This document shows, in pieces, positions 25,539-33,679 of a DNA stretch of 64,000 nt. The first letter of the stretch is position 1. Each line of letters starts with the position of its first letter. Source of the stretch: Paracoccus sp. SCSIO 75233 (GTDB taxonomy: Bacteria; Pseudomonadota; Alphaproteobacteria; Rhodobacterales; Rhodobacteraceae); the NCBI RefSeq assembly GCF_027912675.1, contig NZ_CP115757.1:2543501-2607500 (forward strand). Direction: 5' to 3'. The position numbers and the translations under genes were made by a program. Below the pieces are notes generated by a model, which worked only from the letters and a program-made list of their open reading frames with translations, did no database searches and was not told the origin of the DNA.

Positions 25539-26900
25539 ATGAACACCGCTCAGACGCCTTGGATCACATGGTACGGCGATGATTTCACCGGTTCCGCCGC
25601 GGTCATGGAGGTGCTGACCTTTGCGGGCATCCCATCAGTGCTGTTTTCAGACATCCCGACGCCAGAACTTTTGGCACGCTTCGCAGACAAGCCGGGCATT
25701 GGCATCGCATCGACCGCACGAAGCCATGACCCGGCCTGGATGAGGGCAAACCTCCCGTCCCCACTGGAATTCCTGCATCGGCTCGATGCACCGATCCTGC
25801 ATTACAAGATTTGCTCCACCTTCGACTCTTCGCCCGAAAGCGGCTCAATCGGGCAGGCAATCGAGTTGGGCCTTCAAATTCGTCCGGCCGCAGCCGTGCC
25901 GCTGCTGACCGCCGCACCACAGATGCGGCGTTATCAGGCCTTCGGACACCTCTTTGCCGGAACGACGGAGGGGGTTTACCGGCTGGACCGTCACCCGGTC
26001 ATGGCGAACCATCCCGTAACCCCGATGGCAGAGGCCGATCTGTTGCAGCATCTTGCAGCGCAGACGCGGCTGCCCGGCGGGCTGATCGATCTGGAGACGC
26101 TATGGGGTGACCCCCAATGCCAGCTGGAGGCGCTTCTGGACAGCGGCACCCGCATCATATCCCTCGACAGTATGGAGCCGGTGTCCGAGGCGGCGGCAGG
26201 CGCGCTTATCTGGGAAAATCGCGACCGGCTCGGCTTCGTGGTCGGTTCGCAGGGCGTTGAATATGCGCTTGTCCGGCATTGGCAGAAGATCGGGAAGCTA
26301 ACTCGGCCCGACCCCGCTGGCAGCGCAGGCAAGGTCGACCGGATCGCCGCCGTGTCCGGGTCGGTCGCGCCCGTGACCGCCCAGCAGCTTGTTTGGGCTG
26401 GCAAGAACGGCTTTTCCCTGCTGGAATTCGACGCCAGCCTTGTCTGCGCAGACGACAGCGCCCTGAAAGCCGAAGAAGACCGGCTGACATCGGCAGCAAT
26501 CGACGCCGCGAAAAGCGGCTCAAGCCCGCTGGTTCATTCTGCTGCGGGACATGACGGACCGGCGGTCGCCCGCTATCGCGCCGCGCTTGCCGCCAGCGGG
26601 ATGGATAAGGAAACCGCCAATCGCCGCATCGGTGAGACGCTTGGGCGGATCCTGAACCGGGTACTTCAGCAGACAGGCATCCGGCGCGCTGTCATCTCCG
26701 GCGGGGACACATCGGGTCACGGCATGCGCCAGCTTGGGCTGTCCGCATTGGAGGCGATAGCACCGACCATACCCGGCGCGGCCCTGTGCAGAGCCTATGG
26801 CGACGGACCGAATGACGGGCTGGAGATCGCACTAAAGGGCGGACAGATGGGATCGGAGGATTTCTTCGGCTGGATCCGCGACGGTGGCGGGCCGCGATAA
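25539..26900 (+). CDS. oiaK: Probable 3-oxo-isoapionate kinase (DUF1537 four-carbon acid sugar kinase family)
   Basis: This 453-residue kinase has the DUF1537 N-terminal signature WYGDDFTGSAAVMEVL. In the C-terminal nucleotide-binding domain it has AVISGGDTSGHGM and LKGGQMGSEDFF. Family members phosphorylate 3-oxo acid sugars. With a RuBisCO-like protein next to it, the matching reaction is 3-oxo-isoapionate plus ATP to the 4-phosphate, as described for OiaK; other DUF1537 kinases (OtnK, DtnK) use different partner enzymes. A strong Shine-Dalgarno (GGGAGGG) precedes the ATG. Confidence 0.78.
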   Translation: MNTAQTPWITWYGDDFTGSAAVMEVLTFAGIPSVLFSDIPTPELLARFADKPGIGIASTARSHDPAWMRANLPSPLEFLHRLDAPILHYKICSTFDSSPESGSIGQAIELGLQIRPAAAVPLLTAAPQMRRYQAFGHLFAGTTEGVYRLDRHPVMANHPVTPMAEADLLQHLAAQTRLPGGLIDLETLWGDPQCQLEALLDSGTRIISLDSMEPVSEAAAGALIWENRDRLGFVVGSQGVEYALVRHWQKIGKLTRPDPAGSAGKVDRIAAVSGSVAPVTAQQLVWAGKNGFSLLEFDASLVCADDSALKAEEDRLTSAAIDAAKSGSSPLVHSAAGHDGPAVARYRAALAASGMDKETANRRIGETLGRILNRVLQQTGIRRAVISGGDTSGHGMRQLGLSALEAIAPTIPGAALCRAYGDGPNDGLEIALKGGQMGSEDFFGWIRDGGGPR

Positions 26901-26907
26901 CCGTCAG

Positions 26908-27636
26908 TCAGCCCTGCGTCTCGAACGAGGCGCGTGAGCGTTCAAGGTGCCGCCGCATCTCCTCGCCTGCAGCATCGGGGTCACGGGCCTCGATATGATC
27001 GACGATCTTGGCATGTTCCCTCAGGGTCACCTCCTCGCTGCCCAAGCGGTGCAGCAGGGCCACATGATACTCGAACAACCAGCCCAGCATGGCCTCCGAA
27101 ACCGAAAGGATGATCGGATTGTCTCTGAGCGACGCGATCTTGCGATGAAACGCCATATCGGCGGAGATGAAAGACGTCGCATCTCCGCTGTCGAGTTCCG
27201 CCCGTTGCCGCGCCACCAGATCGCGCAGTTCGGCAATGTCATCGACAGAGGCTTTCGCGGCAGCAATGCGCACCATACCAACCTCGAACAACTGGCGGGC
27301 CTGTTTGAGGTGATCGAGATTTCCCGGCGCAAGTCCGAGAACCAGCCGCGCCAGCCCATCCGTGTGGTTCAGCACCGTGGCCGGGTTGATCTCATTCACA
27401 CGCGACCTCTCGCCATGGCTGATCGTGATCAGCCCGCTATTGTGCAATGACTGCAGCGCCTCTCGCACAGCCGGTCGACCGACCCCAAATCGCGCCATCA
27501 GCGCACGTTCGGACGGCATGGCATCGCCGGGTTTCAGTTCCTGGGTGCGGATCATGTCATGCAGCCGCTCCAACACCTGATCCGACAGCTTTCGCCTGAC
27601 GATCCTGTCATCGTCTGACCCGTGGCTGGATACCAT
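26908..27636 (-). CDS. GntR family transcriptional regulator (FadR subfamily, FCD domain)
   Basis: This protein of about 242 residues has an N-terminal winged helix (LSDQVLERLHDMIRTQEL, MPSERALMARFGVGRPAVRE) and a C-terminal all-helical FCD ligand domain with metal-binding histidines (DMAFHRKIA, LREHAKIVDHIEARD). The ATG at 27636 is favoured, as TGGAGGCG lies upstream of it; a GTG at 27669 is possible. It lies between the kinase and RuBisCO-like genes and probably represses both, with an acid sugar as inducer. Its 3' end is 7 bases from the convergent kinase gene. Confidence 0.88.
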   Translation of the reverse strand: MVSSHGSDDDRIVRRKLSDQVLERLHDMIRTQELKPGDAMPSERALMARFGVGRPAVREALQSLHNSGLITISHGERSRVNEINPATVLNHTDGLARLVLGLAPGNLDHLKQARQLFEVGMVRIAAAKASVDDIAELRDLVARQRAELDSGDATSFISADMAFHRKIASLRDNPIILSVSEAMLGWLFEYHVALLHRLGSEEVTLREHAKIVDHIEARDPDAAGEEMRRHLERSRASFETQG

Positions 27637-27655
27637 TGGTGAAACTCGCCTCCAT

Positions 27656-27677
27656 ACTGGTATCATCACATGATCAC
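27656..27677. promoter_or_regulatory. Putative GntR operator, copy 2
   Basis: The site carries ACTGGTATCATCACATGAT and lies 20 bases upstream of the GntR start codon, between it and the divergent RuBisCO-like gene. It contains the short palindrome ATCAT-CAC-ATGAT and closely matches the site between apnO-like and oiaK-like genes. It suggests autoregulation and joint control of both divergent pairs. Confidence 0.5.
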
Positions 27678-27789
27678 ATTGCTCATCGGTTGTTCAAGCG
27701 CAATCCACAACGGCATCCAAAGCGGGTCATGTTGTCCACGCCCACAATGAGCAGTACATATCAGAAGGCGTATTTCAGAGGGTTTTTCG

Positions 27790-29133
27790 ATGAGCGATGA
27801 TTTCATCCGCGTGACCTACCGCATCGAATGCGCGGGTGATCCCGCGGCAATGGCGGCAAAAATCGCGTCAGACCAGTCCACCGGCACCTTTACGGAACTG
27901 CCCGGAGAAACCGAAGATGTCCGCCACCGCTGTGCCGCGAGGGTCGAGGATGTCCGCACCCTGCCCCCGGTCGAGCGCCCCTCCTTCCCGCAGACGGACG
28001 GCGTCGGCCCGTTCAACCGCACCGACGCCGTCATCGCCTACCCGCTGGACGCGGTCGGCACCGACTTCGCGGCGCTGATGACAATCACAGTCGGCGGCGT
28101 CTATTCGGCGCGCGGCCTCAGCGGCATCAGGGTGATGGATTTCGACCTGCCGCCCGTCTACGCCGAACATCCCGGTCCGCAATTCGGCATCGACGGTTCC
28201 CGCAGGCTGACCGGCGTGACCGAGGGACCGATCATCGCCTCCATCATCAAGCCCTCGCTGGGACTGACGCCGGAGGAAACCGCCAAGGTCATCGCAGAGC
28301 TTTGCGCCGCCGGGGTCGATTTCATCAAGGACGATGAAAAACTGATGAGCCCGGCCTATTCGCCGCTCTCGGCCCGGATCGACGCAATCATGCCGGTCAT
28401 CCGCGACCACGAGCAGCGGACCGGCAAGCGGGTGATGTATGCGTTCGGCATCTCCTCCGCCGATCCCGACACGATGATGCGCAATCACGATATGGTGGTT
28501 GAGGCAGGCGGCAATGCGGCGGTCATCAATATCAACTCCATCGGCTATGGCGGGATGAGTTTCCTGCGCAAACGCTCGGCGCTTTGCCTTCACGCGCATC
28601 GCAATGGCTGGGACATCCTGACCCGGCATCCCGGGCTGGGGATGGAGTTTCGCGCCTATCAGAAAATCTGGCGATTGCTGGGCGTTGACCAGTTTCAGAT
28701 CAATGGCATCCGCGCGAAATACTGGGAACCGGATGAGAGCTTCGTGCGCAGCTTTCAGGACTGTATGACCCCGATCTTTTCCGACGCTGACAGGCCCTTA
28801 CCAGTGGTCTGCTCTGGTCAATGGGGCGGGCAGGCCGTCGACACCTATGCGTACACAGGGCGTACACTGGACCTGATGTATCTGGCAGGCGGCGGCATTC
28901 ATGGCCACCCGATGGGTCCCGCCGCCGGGGTCCGGGCGATCCGACAGGCATGGGACGCGGCAGCAGCAGGTGAAACGCTGGACGATGCCGCCCGCACCCA
29001 TCCGGAGCTTGCCGCGTCATTGGCGAAGTTCGGCGGCAAGAAAAACGCGCCGCCTGCCGCTCGTCTGGCAAGAGGCGGCGCGAAAGATCAGCCGTGCTGC
29101 GCCGTCACGGTCTTGAGGCGTGAGAACCCATAA
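27790..29133 (+). CDS. oiaX: RuBisCO-like protein, probable 3-oxo-isoapionate-4-phosphate transcarboxylase/hydrolase
   Basis: This 447-residue member of the RuBisCO large-subunit superfamily keeps the active-site elements K154 in IIKPSLGL, carbamylatable K180 and metal ligands D182 and E183 in FIKDDE, and the GGGIHGHPMG phosphate loop near residue 370. It has no small subunit or phosphoribulokinase nearby. With the apnO-like and oiaK-like genes next to it, the fitting role is OiaX, which splits 3-oxo-isoapionate 4-phosphate into 3-phosphoglycerate and glycolate. The last 30 or so residues (after KFGGKK) are unlike the family end and are read antisense to the aldehyde dehydrogenase terminator and C terminus, so the native stop may have been lost. 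Confidence 0.83.
   Translation: MSDDFIRVTYRIECAGDPAAMAAKIASDQSTGTFTELPGETEDVRHRCAARVEDVRTLPPVERPSFPQTDGVGPFNRTDAVIAYPLDAVGTDFAALMTITVGGVYSARGLSGIRVMDFDLPPVYAEHPGPQFGIDGSRRLTGVTEGPIIASIIKPSLGLTPEETAKVIAELCAAGVDFIKDDEKLMSPAYSPLSARIDAIMPVIRDHEQRTGKRVMYAFGISSADPDTMMRNHDMVVEAGGNAAVININSIGYGGMSFLRKRSALCLHAHRNGWDILTRHPGLGMEFRAYQKIWRLLGVDQFQINGIRAKYWEPDESFVRSFQDCMTPIFSDADRPLPVVCSGQWGGQAVDTYAYTGRTLDLMYLAGGGIHGHPMGPAAGVRAIRQAWDAAAAGETLDDAARTHPELAASLAKFGGKKNAPPAARLARGGAKDQPCCAVTVLRRENP
29041..29081 (-). terminator. Rho-independent terminator of the aldehyde dehydrogenase gene
   Basis: On the minus strand a 9-bp perfect stem (GCGCCGCCT with AGGCGGCGC, 17-nt loop) is followed at once by GTTTTTCTT, a textbook intrinsic terminator. 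It starts 7 bases after the aldehyde dehydrogenase stop. The same bases are coding sequence for the tail of the RuBisCO-like protein on the other strand. Confidence 0.8.
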
Positions 29134-30548
29134 AGCGCCTCGAACCCTTTTTCGCGGCCATGACCGGACTTGCCGACCCCGCCGAAGGGCAGTTCGACCC
29201 CGCCACCGGCGCCGTAATTATTGATAAAGACCTGCCCGACATTCAGCTTGCGCGCCATGCGCATCTGCCGCCCGCCGTCGCGGGTCCAGACACCCGCCAC
29301 CAGCCCATATTCGGTGCCATTCGCGATGCGGATCGCGTCGGCCTCGTCCTCAAACGGGATCATCACCTGAACCGGGCCGAAGATCTCCTCCTGCGCCAGA
29401 CGATGATCGGGGGAGACATCGGCGAACAGAACCGGCGCGACATAGTTGCCACCGGCTGGCGCATCATCCCGGATCTTGCCCTCTGCCGCGACCGTCAGGT
29501 CCTGCTTCCCGAGTTCGATAAATTTGGACACGATGTCTTTCTGCTTCTTCGACACCAAGGGACCGAGGTCGCAGTTATCCGGCGCAGGACCGACAACGAG
29601 GCCGCCATAGACCTCCGCCATGCGGCGGCGCACCTCTTCATAGATGCCACGCTGCACGAGAACCCGCGACGCAGCCGAGCAAGTCTGCCCTGCCGCCTGC
29701 ATACAGGCCCCGACCAGCGTCGGCAGCGCCGCGTCAAGGTCGACATCGTCAAACACGATATGCGGCGATTTGCCGCCAAGCTCCAGCGTCACCGGAACCA
29801 CGTTCTTCGCTGCCGCTTCCTGAATGTGGCGTCCTGTCGCGACCGACCCGGTGAAGGAGACATGATGGACATCGGGATGGGTCGAAAGCGCGGCACCGAC
29901 CTCTGCCCCGTAGCCGGTCACCACGTTGAGCGCCCCTGCGGGAAGCCCCGCCTCCGCCGCAATCGCCGCAAAGGCCAGCGAGGAAAGCGACGCATCCTCC
30001 GCCGGTTTCAGCACGCAGGCATTGCCCATAGCCAAAGCCGCACCGATCGAACGGCCCAGTATCTGCATCGGGTAGTTCCACGGAATGATATGCCCGGTCA
30101 CGCCATGCGGCTCGCGCAGCGTGTAGACGGTAAAGCCTTCCTGATACGGGATCGTGGTGCCATGCACCTTGTCCGCCGCACCGCCATAGAACTCCAGATA
30201 GCGGGCGAGGTTGACCGCATCGGCCTGTGCCTGCTTCATCGGCTTGCCGACATCGGTTGATTCCAGATAGGCGAGTTCTTCGGCGCGGCTCAGCACCATC
30301 TGCGCCATACGCGCCAGCAGCCGCCCCCGCTCAACCGCCGGGGTGCGTCCCCATTCGCCCTCCATCGCGGCTTCGGCGGCAACAACGGCAGCGTCCACAT
30401 CGGCGGCACTGCCCTGCCCGATCTCTCCGATCACCTCGCCGGTGGAGGGGTTTTCGACCGGGATCGTGTCCGCATGGCCGGGCTTTCGCCACTGCCCGCC
30501 GATATAAATCATCGTCGGATCGAACCAGAGCGAATTTGCGATTTTCAT
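29088..30548 (-). CDS. NAD(P)-dependent aldehyde dehydrogenase
   Basis: This 486-residue enzyme has the normal ALDH length, with catalytic C290 in QAAGQTCSAASR, general base E256 in LELGGKSPH and N158 in IIPWNYPM. It most resembles betaine/aminoaldehyde-type dehydrogenases, but the substrate cannot be fixed. In an acid-sugar region it might oxidise glycolaldehyde or a sugar aldehyde. The ATG has a perfect AGGAGG upstream. Its 3' end overlaps the RuBisCO-like frame by 46 bases on the opposite strand. It is divergent from the TRAP transporter operon. Confidence 0.9.
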   Translation of the reverse strand: MKIANSLWFDPTMIYIGGQWRKPGHADTIPVENPSTGEVIGEIGQGSAADVDAAVVAAEAAMEGEWGRTPAVERGRLLARMAQMVLSRAEELAYLESTDVGKPMKQAQADAVNLARYLEFYGGAADKVHGTTIPYQEGFTVYTLREPHGVTGHIIPWNYPMQILGRSIGAALAMGNACVLKPAEDASLSSLAFAAIAAEAGLPAGALNVVTGYGAEVGAALSTHPDVHHVSFTGSVATGRHIQEAAAKNVVPVTLELGGKSPHIVFDDVDLDAALPTLVGACMQAAGQTCSAASRVLVQRGIYEEVRRRMAEVYGGLVVGPAPDNCDLGPLVSKKQKDIVSKFIELGKQDLTVAAEGKIRDDAPAGGNYVAPVLFADVSPDHRLAQEEIFGPVQVMIPFEDEADAIRIANGTEYGLVAGVWTRDGGRQMRMARKLNVGQVFINNYGAGGGVELPFGGVGKSGHGREKGFEALYGFSRLKTVTAQHG

Positions 30549-30719
30549 ATCATCCTCCTGGGATTGAAGCCGTCGCAGATTGACCGGCAGGCCAGCGCCT
30601 GATCACGGTGTTTTCCCCGGCAGCAATACGGCATTCCACAATTGCCCGGCAGTATCTACCGCTGCCGCGCGCGGCGCAAGAAGCACTGGAAAAGGCGGCA
30701 GGGGCGCTCAGGAATGTCG

Positions 30720-30745
30720 TTGACAAGCCGTGATGGGATTGTCAG
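30720..30745. promoter_or_regulatory. Inverted repeat upstream of the TRAP operon
   Basis: TTGACAA and TTGTCA form an inverted repeat (TGACAA / TTGTCA) around 12 nt, and a further TTGTCA occurs at 30765-30770. It lies in the roughly 290-bp gap between the aldehyde dehydrogenase and dctP-like genes. It may be an operator; TTGACA could also act as a -35 element, but no clear -10 is placed at the right distance. Confidence 0.35.
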
Positions 30746-30841
30746 GAATTTTATACCGCGTCGGTTGTCATGTATTCGCAATCAGATGCGAGGGGGCGGG
30801 ACTGGAACCCTTCATCCCGCTCATTTCTGGGAGGAAATCAT

Positions 30842-31816
30842 ATGAAATTCGTTGCTTTTTGCACCGCCGCCCTGACAACCGCGACCAGCGTCGTCGCAGT
30901 TCAGGCAGCGGAATGGAACTTTGCCCTTACGCCGCCGCTAGAGTCACATTATGGCGCTGCCGCAACCACCTTCGCCGAACAGATGGCCGAGCTTTCGGGC
31001 GGCGACATCACCGTCAATGTCAAGGCTGGCGGGGTACTTGGCGGCGAGCGGGAGATGCTGGAGGGGATGCAGATCGGCACCATCGAGCTGGGCATCAGCT
31101 CCACCGGGCCAATCGGGAACTTCATACCGGAAACTTATGCGCTCGACTTCCCGTTCCTGTTCGACAGCTATGAAAGCGCGCGCGCCGTGCTGGATGGTGA
31201 GATCGGTCAGGAACTGCTCGACAAGTTCAGCGATGTCGGCCTCGTCGGGTTGGCGTGGGGTGAAAACGGGTTCCGCAACATCACCAGTTCACGCGGCCCG
31301 ATCAGTTCGCCCGCTGATGTCGAAGGGCTGAAAATCCGCACGATGGAGAACGAGGTGCATCTGGACGCCTTCTCCGAAATGGGTGCCGCGCCGACCCCGA
31401 TGAGCTGGACCGAAGTCATCACCTCGCTCCAGCAGGGCACGATTGACGCGCAGGAAAACCCGATCCCGATCATCGTGGCGAATAATCTCTGGGAGGTGCA
31501 GCCCTATGCCAGCATGACCCAGCATGTCTACTCGCCCGCCGTGATCGTGATGTCGCAGATAACCTGGGACGGACTGAGCGAAGAGCAGCAGGGCTGGGTG
31601 CGCGAGGCCGCGAAGGCCGCAGCCGCAGCCGACCGCGCCGTCGTCGATCAGAACGAGGCCGACGGCGTCGCCATGATGCGCGAAAACGGCATGGAAGTGG
31701 TCGAGGACGTCGACAAGGAAGCCTTCGCCGCAGCCGTTCAGCCGACCTATGACAAGCTCGCCGAAGAATATGGCGTTGCCGATCTTGTGGACCGCATCCG
31801 CGCGGCGCAAGAGTAA
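30842..31816 (+). CDS. TRAP transporter substrate-binding protein (DctP family)
   Basis: This 324-residue periplasmic receptor belongs to a sodium-coupled tripartite transporter. A signal peptide (MKFVAFCTAALTTATS, cleavage after VQAAE) precedes the DctP domain. The conserved segment GLKIRTMENEVH near residue 162 carries the carboxylate-binding Arg, and LQQGTIDAQENP near residue 205 is the family signature. The ATG at 30842 is chosen for GGGAGGAAA upstream. Since the flanking genes degrade sugar acids, a sugar acid such as apionate is a reasonable guess for the ligand. Confidence 0.92.
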   Translation: MKFVAFCTAALTTATSVVAVQAAEWNFALTPPLESHYGAAATTFAEQMAELSGGDITVNVKAGGVLGGEREMLEGMQIGTIELGISSTGPIGNFIPETYALDFPFLFDSYESARAVLDGEIGQELLDKFSDVGLVGLAWGENGFRNITSSRGPISSPADVEGLKIRTMENEVHLDAFSEMGAAPTPMSWTEVITSLQQGTIDAQENPIPIIVANNLWEVQPYASMTQHVYSPAVIVMSQITWDGLSEEQQGWVREAAKAAAAADRAVVDQNEADGVAMMRENGMEVVEDVDKEAFAAAVQPTYDKLAEEYGVADLVDRIRAAQE

Positions 31817-31876
31817 TCCTGACATGCGGGCGTCGTGACGGCGTCCGCATTCTTCACCTCCGTCAAAGAGGTTCTC

Positions 31877-32371
31877 ATGGCCGGACCCGTTCAGAAAGCC
31901 GCCGAGCGGCTGATTTCATTGACCCATAATCTCGCGGCGCTGCTGCTCGCCTTCGCGTCGTTTCTGGTCGTCTATCAGGTGTTCACCCGCTTCGTGATCG
32001 GCCATTCCGCCGGCTGGTCAGAGGTCGCGGCACGCGGCACGGTGATCTGGATGGTGTTCATGGCCGCAGGTGTCGGGTTCCGCATCGGCGCGATGATCTC
32101 TCTGGAGTTCATCCGCGGCGTATTGCCGCCGGGGCCGCGCAATATCCTGATGTGGGTCGTGACCGGGCTGACGCTGTTGTTCCTCGGCATTCTCGCCTGG
32201 TACGGGCTGCAAATGACCCTGCGGGTGCAGAACCAGCGGATTGCAATGCTCGGCGTCTCGATGAGCTGGTTTTATGCCGCTATCCCCATTGGCTGCCTGC
32301 TGGCGATCCCCGGCGTTCTGCTGGCGCATTTCGCGCCGGTCAAGCGCAATGAGGAGGAGATTATCGAATGA
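31877..32371 (+). CDS. TRAP transporter small permease (DctQ family)
   Basis: This membrane protein of about 164 residues has four predicted helices and the DctQ hallmark region near residues 55-75 (SEVAARGTVIWMVFMAAGVG). It links the receptor to the large permease. The ATG at 31877 is preferred, with AAAGAGG upstream. Its stop overlaps the start of the large permease by four bases. Confidence 0.9.
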   Translation: MAGPVQKAAERLISLTHNLAALLLAFASFLVVYQVFTRFVIGHSAGWSEVAARGTVIWMVFMAAGVGFRIGAMISLEFIRGVLPPGPRNILMWVVTGLTLLFLGILAWYGLQMTLRVQNQRIAMLGVSMSWFYAAIPIGCLLAIPGVLLAHFAPVKRNEEEIIE

Positions 32372-33639
32372 ACGCCGCACTCGCCGTTTCGCTTATCGTC
32401 CTTTTCATCATCTCCGTCCCGGTTGCGGTTGCCATCGGTCTGGCCTCCGTTTTCGGGATCACCTTCTTTTCCAATCTCCCGCTGCTGGTGGTGCCGCAGA
32501 AAATCTTCACCAGCCTCGACAGTTTTCCGCTGCTGGCGGTGCCGTTCTTCATCCTCGCTGGCAATCTGATGAGTCACGGCGGCGTGTCGCGCCGGCTGGT
32601 CGACTTCGCAAAGTCCATCGTCGGCGGAATGCAGGGTGGGCTGGCCAGCACCTGTATCGTGACCTGCATGATCTTCGCCGCCATCTCAGGCTCATCGGTC
32701 GCAACCACCTTCGCCATCGGCTCCATCCTGATCCCGGCAATGGTCAAACACGGCTACCCGACGCCAATGGCCGCGACGATTCAGGCATCCTCCGCCGAGC
32801 TGGGCGTGATTATTCCGCCCTCCGTTCCGATGATCATCTATGCGGTTTCAACCGAAACCTCGGTCTCGCGGCTGTTCATGGCCGGGATCGGGCCGGGCAT
32901 CCTGATTGCCGGGATGCTGATCCTGATGGTGCAGATCTGGTGCCGCGTGAAGGGCTACGGCAAGAATGACGGCGATGAGAGCCTGTCGATCCTGAGCAGT
33001 ACCTACAAGGCGTTCTGGGCGCTCATGCTGCCGATCATCATCCTTGGCGGCATCTATGGCGGCGTGTTCACCCCGACTGAGGCTGCGGCAGTTGCCGTCG
33101 CCTATGCGCTGTTCGTCGGGTTGTTCATCTACAAGGAACTGACCTTCAGCGGCCTGCCGGAGATTTTCCGCACCGCTGTCGTGAATACCGGCGCGATCAT
33201 GCTGATCATCGGCACCGCCGGGTTGCTGTCCTTCCTCATCAGCCTATCGGGGCTGCCGCAGGTAATTGGTGGCTGGGCCGAGGGGAATTTCAGCAGCCAG
33301 TGGAGCTTCCTGCTGTTCATCAACCTTCTGCTGTTCTTCGTCGGCATGTTCGTGGAGACATCGGCGGCAATCCTCGTCCTCGGCCCGATCCTCGCGCCGG
33401 TCGCAATCAATTACGGCGTCGATCCGGTGCATTTCGGCATCGTCATGATCGTCAATCTGGCAATGGGCATGATCACGCCGCCGCTCGGGGTGAACCTGTT
33501 TGCGGCTTCAGCTGTGGCGGGGATTCCGGTGCAGCGGATGTTCAAGACATTGCTGATGCCGCTTGGTACGGTCATCATCGCCCTGCTGCTGATCACCTAT
33601 GTGCCCCAGATCAGCCTGTTTCTGACGCGGTCAATGTAG
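32368..33639 (+). CDS. TRAP transporter large permease (DctM family)
   Basis: This 423-residue polytopic protein forms the sodium-driven translocation channel. Family motifs are clear: AVPFFILAGNLMSHGG, FAAISGSSVATTFAIGSI, GVIIPPSVPMIIYA and GMITPPLGVNLFAAS. It has normal length and forms a compact dctPQM operon with the two genes upstream. A dehydrogenase gene follows after 40 bases, probably in the same transcript. Confidence 0.93.
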   Translation: MNAALAVSLIVLFIISVPVAVAIGLASVFGITFFSNLPLLVVPQKIFTSLDSFPLLAVPFFILAGNLMSHGGVSRRLVDFAKSIVGGMQGGLASTCIVTCMIFAAISGSSVATTFAIGSILIPAMVKHGYPTPMAATIQASSAELGVIIPPSVPMIIYAVSTETSVSRLFMAGIGPGILIAGMLILMVQIWCRVKGYGKNDGDESLSILSSTYKAFWALMLPIIILGGIYGGVFTPTEAAAVAVAYALFVGLFIYKELTFSGLPEIFRTAVVNTGAIMLIIGTAGLLSFLISLSGLPQVIGGWAEGNFSSQWSFLLFINLLLFFVGMFVETSAAILVLGPILAPVAINYGVDPVHFGIVMIVNLAMGMITPPLGVNLFAASAVAGIPVQRMFKTLLMPLGTVIIALLLITYVPQISLFLTRSM

Positions 33640-33679
33640 GCGAGAGGCACATCATGTTTTTTCCGGAACGGATCAGCGA

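Noticed and set aside
27790..29133. Genuine CO2-fixing RuBisCO
   Set aside because: There is no small subunit, phosphoribulokinase or other Calvin-cycle gene nearby. The neighbouring DUF1537 kinase and PGDH-like gene point to the RuBisCO-like acid-sugar pathway.
29160..30260. 366-codon plus-strand frame opposite the aldehyde dehydrogenase
   Set aside because: The minus strand encodes a full-length ALDH with catalytic residues, and the antisense product is low-complexity and rich in Arg and His.
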